The translations under genes were made by a program, and so were the position numbers. Source: Halorubrum persicum (lineage in GTDB: Archaea > Halobacteriota > Halobacteria > Halobacteriales > Haloferacaceae). Taken from it: DNA of 34,066 nucleotides. Where the stretch lies: assembly GCF_002727125.1 (NCBI RefSeq), contig NZ_NHOA01000060.1, positions 1-34,066 of the forward strand. The letters run 5' to 3'. The notes below the pieces were generated by a model. That model made no database searches. It had not been told where the DNA came from and saw only the letters and a program-made list of their open reading frames with translations. Shown here piece after piece: positions 30,404 through 34,066 of the stretch (its first letter is position 1; the number at the start of each line of letters is the position of its first letter).

Positions 30404-30514
30404 TGCTCGGTCAGGGATTTGAACCCTGGTCGTCGGCTGTCTTCCAAACCGGCGCGCCGTCGCGCCGCGTCTGCCGAAAGGCCAACATGATTGGCCGGAC
30501 TACACCAACCGAGC
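30404..30514 (-). tRNA. tRNA-Glu (anticodon UUC) with a 36-nt intron
   Basis: The exons form GCTCGGT...ACCGAGC plus A73 with anticodon arm TTGGC-CTTTCGA-GCCGA (UUC) and T-arm CAGGG-TTCAAAT-CCCTG. A 36-nt intron at 30439-30474 interrupts between G37 and A38. A canonical bulge-helix-bulge is visible: helix CTTT/GAAG, 3-nt bulges CGG and ACA cut after their second base, and intron helix CAGAC/GTTTG capped by GGCGCG/CGCGCC. The mature tRNA is 75 nt without CCA. The splicing endonuclease must act for function. Confidence 0.95.
30439..30474 (-). other. Archaeal tRNA intron (bulge-helix-bulge)
   Basis: 36 nt, at the canonical 37/38 position of tRNA-Glu(UUC). Starts GCAGACGC and ends GGAAGAC on the minus strand. 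A GC-rich terminal hairpin lies inside. No open frame or snoRNA-like C/D boxes seen. Confidence 0.9.
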
Positions 30515-30688
30515 GCAATTTCGGGTAATGCCGCATCCGATTTAACTCTTCTCAAGTCGCGGCACCGTGGGAAGCGTCGGCAGGGTGGCGGCGCCATCGT
30601 TCGGTTCGCTGACCGTTCCGGGCGATCGACCCCACCGGTTGAAAGGTTAACGTGCAGGTTGATAGGGCGGCACGTGCTTCGTTTTCGT

Positions 30689-31495
30689 ATGCCGAGAGTG
30701 ACACGCGACGGCGTCGATATCCACTACGCCGTCGACGGGCCGCGCGACGGTCCGACGGTACTCCTGTTGGAGGGGCTGGGGTACGGTCGCTGGATGTGGC
30801 GGTGGTTGACCGAGGACCTCGCGGACGAGTACGAGGTGCTTCGGCCGGACAACCGCGGTACCGGCGACTCCGACGCGCCCGACGGCCCGTATGCGATCAG
30901 CGAGATGGCCGCCGACGCGCGGGCCGTCCTCGACGACCGCGACGTCGACCGCGTCCACGTCTGCGGGGCGTCGATGGGCGGGATGATCGCACAGGAGCTC
31001 GCGCTCGCCGACGACCGAGTCGCCTCGCTGACGCTGCTGTGCACCTCGCCGGGGGGTGAAGAGGCCCCGGAGATGCCGGCCGAGGTACGGGAACACATCT
31101 TCTCCGCGCCCGACGACCTCGGCCCGCGCGAGCGAATCAGATACCTGATGGAGCCCGCCGTGAGCGACGGGTTCTACGAGCGCGAGCCCGACCTCGTCGA
31201 CCGGATCGTCGACTGGCGGCTCGCCGGCGACGCGACGCCGAGCGGCCGAGAGGCGCAGGCCGCGGCGGTGACCGCGTTCGACGCGACAGACCGGCTCGAC
31301 GAGATCTCCGTTCCGACGCTCGTGCTCCACGGCACCGACGACCGGGTGCTCCCCGTCGGCAACGCGGAGCTGCTCGCCGCGCAGCTCCCGCACGCGAGCG
31401 TCGAGCGGGTCGAGGGCGGCCCACACCTCTTCTTCATCGAGGAGCGGGACGCGATCGACAGTCGGATCCGGTCGTTCCTCGACGAGGTGGCCTGA
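30689..31495 (+). CDS. Alpha/beta-hydrolase fold protein
   Basis: 268 aa from ATG 30689 (MPRVTRDGVDIHYAVDG); the longer frame overlaps tRNA-Glu. Probable esterase, lipase or thioesterase. The nucleophile elbow is GASMGG (Ser95). The acid is in VLHGTDDRVLP, and the catalytic His in GGPHLFFIEE. The oxyanion-region LLEGLGYGRWMW and DNRGTGDSDAP follow the family. It ends 1 nt before the ligase ATG, so the two form an operon. Hydrolysis of a CoA-thioester or ester that feeds the ligase is a reasonable inference; the substrate is unknown. Confidence 0.9.
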   Translation: MPRVTRDGVDIHYAVDGPRDGPTVLLLEGLGYGRWMWRWLTEDLADEYEVLRPDNRGTGDSDAPDGPYAISEMAADARAVLDDRDVDRVHVCGASMGGMIAQELALADDRVASLTLLCTSPGGEEAPEMPAEVREHIFSAPDDLGPRERIRYLMEPAVSDGFYEREPDLVDRIVDWRLAGDATPSGREAQAAAVTAFDATDRLDEISVPTLVLHGTDDRVLPVGNAELLAAQLPHASVERVEGGPHLFFIEERDAIDSRIRSFLDEVA

Positions 31496-31496
31496 C

Positions 31497-33080
31497 ATGG
31501 AGGCGAACGATCCGCGGGCGACCGGTGGCACCGACGACTCCAGACCGCACCCGCACGCCGACCGGGGGTACGACTGGGTGGGGTCGCTGTCGGCGCGGCG
31601 CGCCCGCCTCTCCCCGGACCGCGTCGCCGTCACGGACACCGTCGCCGGCGAAGAGTACACGTACGCCGACCTCGACGAGCGCGCCAACCGCACCGCTCGG
31701 TTCCTCCGCGACGCCGGCGTCGCGAAGGGCGACCGAGTCGCGGTGATCTCGCGGAATCGGGTGGAACTGGTGGACCTGTTCTTCGCGACCGGCAAGATCG
31801 GCGCGGTGCTCGCCCCGCTGTCGCACCGACTCGCCGAGCGCGAGCTGGCCGCGGTCCTCGGCGATGTCGACCCCGGGCTGCTCATGGTCGAGACGCCGTT
31901 CGAGGGCGACGTGGTCGACGCCTTGGAACGCGCCGACGCGGAACCCCCTGTTCGGGCGATTCCCACCGACGAAGACAACGCGTGGCGGCCGTACACCGCC
32001 GATCTGCCGACCGACGGGTCGCCGGTCGAGACGGCGTCGGTGTCGCCCGCGGACCCCCATCTCTTCCTTCACACCGGCGGCTCGACGGGCGTTCCGAAGG
32101 AGACGGTGATAAGCCACGGGGCGATCCACTGGAACGGGTTCAACACGATCACGGCGTGGGGGCTCCGCGAGGACGACGTGACTCCGATGGTGTTCCCGAT
32201 GTTCCACACCGGCGGCTGGAACGTGCTCACGGTCCCCTTCTTCCAGATGGGCGCGCGAATCCTCTTGAGCCCGGAGGTCGACCCCGGTCGCGTCCTCGCC
32301 AACGTGGAGCGGGAGGGGGCCACGACGCTCGTGGCAGTCCCCGCCGTGCTCCGGATGATGGCCCGGCACGACGACTGGGAGACGACGGACCTCTCGACGC
32401 TCCGATTCGTCAAGAGCGGTGGGGGGCCCTGCCGCGAGAGCGTGATCGAGGCGTGGCGCGATCGCGGCGTCGAGATCTCGCAGGGGTACGGGCTCACCGA
32501 GTGCGGTCCGAACAACTTCGCGATGCCCGACGGGTTCCCGGACGAGAAGACGCAGAGCGTGGGCGTCCCCGCGCTCGGGGTCGACGCTCGCGTCGTTGAC
32601 GACGACGGGCGGGTGCCCGACGGGACGGTCGGGGAGCTGGAACTCGCCGGTCCCGCGGCCGCCGACGGCTACTGGAACAACCCGGAAGCGACCGCCGACA
32701 CGTTCGGCGACTGGGTCTCGACCGGCGATCTGGCCCGGATCGACGACGACGGCTACTACCACATCGAGGGGCGCAAAAAGAACATGTTCGTCTCCGGCGG
32801 CGAGAACGTGTATCCGCCCCGCGTCGAGGACGCGCTCACGGATCACCCGGGGATCGAGGAAGCCGTGGTGGTCGGGGTCCCGAGCGAGGAGTGGGGGACC
32901 GTCGGGAAGGCGGTGCTCGTGGGCGACGAGTCGCTGACGCTCGACGACGTGGAGTCACACCTCGCCTCCCGCGTCGCGCGGTTCGCGGTGCCGAAAGCGC
33001 TCGCGTTCGTCGACGAGATGCCCACGTCCGGGCCGTCGAAGATCGACCGAACGGCCATCGAAGAGCGGTTCGGAGAGTGA
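31497..33080 (+). CDS. AMP-forming acyl-CoA synthetase (ANL superfamily)
   Basis: 527 aa from ATG 31497, two nucleotides after the hydrolase stop. Activates a carboxylic acid through an acyl-adenylate to acyl-CoA. The P-loop TGGSTGVPK is at 193-201. Further motifs are SQGYGLTECGPNNF (adenine-binding), YWNNPEATADTF, STGDLARIDDDGYYHIEGRKK (hinge Asp, with catalytic-domain rotation), and a C-terminal GPSKIDRTAIEERF with the probable catalytic lysine. Usual family length. The chain-length preference cannot be predicted. Residues 1-20 are a haloarchaeal acidic/His extension. Confidence 0.93.
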   Translation: MEANDPRATGGTDDSRPHPHADRGYDWVGSLSARRARLSPDRVAVTDTVAGEEYTYADLDERANRTARFLRDAGVAKGDRVAVISRNRVELVDLFFATGKIGAVLAPLSHRLAERELAAVLGDVDPGLLMVETPFEGDVVDALERADAEPPVRAIPTDEDNAWRPYTADLPTDGSPVETASVSPADPHLFLHTGGSTGVPKETVISHGAIHWNGFNTITAWGLREDDVTPMVFPMFHTGGWNVLTVPFFQMGARILLSPEVDPGRVLANVEREGATTLVAVPAVLRMMARHDDWETTDLSTLRFVKSGGGPCRESVIEAWRDRGVEISQGYGLTECGPNNFAMPDGFPDEKTQSVGVPALGVDARVVDDDGRVPDGTVGELELAGPAAADGYWNNPEATADTFGDWVSTGDLARIDDDGYYHIEGRKKNMFVSGGENVYPPRVEDALTDHPGIEEAVVVGVPSEEWGTVGKAVLVGDESLTLDDVESHLASRVARFAVPKALAFVDEMPTSGPSKIDRTAIEERFGE

Positions 33081-33100
33081 AACGTGTCTCTAAGGAACAA

Positions 33101-33125
33101 CCGTTATATATGTGGGGGATAACGG
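33101..33125. promoter_or_regulatory. Inverted repeat around the TATA box of the HTH gene
   Basis: CCGTTAT (33101-33107) and ATAACGG (33119-33125) form a perfect 7-11-7 inverted repeat. The TATATA element (33105-33110) is embedded in its left arm, and the right arm ends 6 nt before the ATG at 33132. A dimer bound here would cover both TATA box and transcription start, fitting repression of 33132-33833, perhaps by its own product. Confidence 0.65.
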
Positions 33126-33131
33126 CTGGCC

Positions 33132-33833
33132 ATGATCGACGTCACGATGGATATGGAGCAGTTCGACTGCCCGTTCATCGATACGTCCGCCGACCACGAT
33201 GTCGACTTCTCCGCGATGCACTGGCAGCTCGACACGGCTGCCGAGCAGTTGGAGACGCGGCTGCTCGTCGAGTCGTCGGACCGCTACGAGCTTGGCGAGG
33301 GGCTCGCGGCGCTCCGCGACCACGAGAACATGGCGGAGTACAAGCAGTTCTCGAAGCAGGATGGCACCGCGATCATCCGGACCGTCATCGAGGAGACGAA
33401 CGCGATGTCGACGATCACCGACCACGGCGGGTACATCACCGGCCCGTTCCGGATCGCGGACGGCTCCGAGCAGTGGCAGGTGGGGTTCGACGACGAGGCG
33501 ACGACGGAAGCGGCGCTCCACGACCTCGAGAAGGGCAACGAGTTCGTCGTCGAAGACCAGTCTGAGCTGTCGATGGAGTCGCTGTTCGACACGATGCGGA
33601 ACGCGAACGCGGCGTCGACGATGCTTGACGCCTGCCGCGATCTCACCGACGTCGAGCGCGACACGATCGAGACCGCCGCCGAGGAGGGGTACTTCGAGTC
33701 GCCTCGCGACGCGACGCTGTCGACCCTCGCCGACGAGTTCGACGTGTCGACCGCGGCGGTCTCAAAGAACATGCGCCGCGGCGAGAAGAAACTGCTCCGC
33801 AGCGTCGTCGCCGCGCTCGATCGGATAAACTAA
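33132..33833 (+). CDS. Bacterio-opsin-activator-type HTH transcriptional regulator
   Basis: 233 aa from ATG 33132, about 27 bp after a TATATA box (leaderless). Residues 1-150 are an N-terminal sensor-like domain (FDCPFIDTSADHDVDFSAM, TAIIRTVIEETNAMSTI, GGYITGPFRIADGSEQWQV). Residues about 175-230 are the HTH_10/Bat-type DNA-binding domain: LTDVERDTIETAAEEGYFES, TLSTLADEFDVSTAAVSKNM, RRGEKKLLRS. There is no PAS or GAF domain, so it is a short Bat-like regulator. It is 51 bp after the ligase gene. Targets are unknown, but the ligase operon and its own promoter are natural candidates. Confidence 0.9.
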   Translation: MIDVTMDMEQFDCPFIDTSADHDVDFSAMHWQLDTAAEQLETRLLVESSDRYELGEGLAALRDHENMAEYKQFSKQDGTAIIRTVIEETNAMSTITDHGGYITGPFRIADGSEQWQVGFDDEATTEAALHDLEKGNEFVVEDQSELSMESLFDTMRNANAASTMLDACRDLTDVERDTIETAAEEGYFESPRDATLSTLADEFDVSTAAVSKNMRRGEKKLLRSVVAALDRIN

Positions 33834-33928
33834 TGACCGGATTCGGAACCGCACCGCTCAGCGCCCGAACGAGTCGGTTTGGGGTATTCCCGCGTCGCTT
33901 GTTAACATCTTAACTCGCCCCCTTTTGT

Positions 33929-33944
33929 CGGTGTGTTCACACCG
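33929..33944. promoter_or_regulatory. Palindrome over the start region of the lipoprotein gene
   Basis: CGGTGTG-TT-CACACCG, a perfect 7-2-7 palindrome ending 8 nt before the ATG at 33953. CTTAAC at about 33909-33914 is a TATA-like box placing the transcription start within the palindrome, as for a repressor operator. Confidence 0.6.
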
Positions 33945-33952
33945 TTATTGGT

Positions 33953-34066
33953 ATGCGAGACGTGACCACACGGCGATCGTATCTGCGACGAACTGGTGCC
34001 GCGGTCGGGGGAGTCGGGCTGGCCGGCCTCGCCGGCTGCACGGGCAACGGCGGCGACGGGAGCGAC
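33953..34066 (+). CDS. Tat lipoprotein N-terminus, cut by window edge
   Basis: 38 codons are visible. RRSYLRRTGAAVGGVGL then AGLAGLAGC form a twin-arginine signal with a lipobox, followed by a Gly/Asp spacer. This is typical of haloarchaeal lipid-anchored substrate-binding proteins of ABC transporters. The binding domain lies beyond the window, so function is not assignable. Placement after an acyl-CoA ligase operon would suit a branched-chain amino acid or organic-acid uptake protein, but that is speculation. Confidence 0.85.
   Translation, partial: MRDVTTRRSYLRRTGAAVGGVGLAGLAGCTGNGGDGSD

Overview
The window is haloarchaeal chromosomal DNA. The proteins are strongly acidic, the core genes are very GC-rich, and many start codons lie about 27-35 bp after a TTTATA/TTTAA-like box (leaderless or near-leaderless transcripts). 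Secreted proteins use twin-arginine lipoprotein signals. The gene set (two-domain archaeal AspRS, PiT transporter, cyclophilin, bacterio-opsin-activator-type HTH) fits Halobacteria. I would guess a Halorubrum-like member of Haloferacales, but that is inference from composition only.

Layout. (1) 1-146: start of a superoxide dismutase gene. (2) 384-10553: an integrated element at a tRNA-Ser(UGA) gene. It has an intact tRNA-Ser at its left end, then a tyrosine integrase, a zinc-finger/SWIM gene pair divergent from a small winged-helix regulator with twin palindromic operators, an orphan 293-aa protein, and a type IIG restriction-modification enzyme divergent from an uncharacterised coiled-coil protein. 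At its right end is the amputated 5' half of a different but clearly functional-looking tRNA-Ser(UGA). Its GC content is visibly lower than that of the flanks. (3) 10580-24259: core chromosome with a membrane protein, a cis-prenyltransferase-like protein, PiT phosphate transporter, LarC, a small conserved-looking protein, AspS, a two-gene secreted/lipoprotein operon, a TVP38/VTT membrane protein, NAD kinase, a KaiC/RAD55-type ATPase with a long acidic DPFGG-repeat N-terminus, tRNA-Gly(CCC), an M28 aminopeptidase and NadE. (4) 24260-24703: an AT-rich gap carrying a promoter and palindrome. (5) 24704-34066: an HTH regulator, UspA-TruA operon, XapX protein, cyclophilin, small membrane protein, 2-hydroxyacid dehydrogenase, PLP trans-sulfuration enzyme, intron-containing tRNA-Glu(UUC), alpha/beta hydrolase plus acyl-CoA ligase operon, a bacterio-opsin-activator-type HTH regulator with an inverted repeat over its TATA box, and the first 38 codons of a Tat lipoprotein.

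How it works together. The element looks like a small immunity island: integrase, regulators and a one-polypeptide restriction-modification system with an unknown partner. The most informative signal is at its borders. The intact and truncated tRNA-Ser copies differ by compensating base pairs, and the acceptor 3' strand at the left end pairs better with the truncated copy than with the tRNA it now belongs to. This suggests the element replaced the host's essential tRNA-Ser(UGA) body with its own. The rest of the window is mainly housekeeping, including two NAD(P)-cofactor genes (NAD kinase, NadE) and a likely fatty/organic-acid activation operon.
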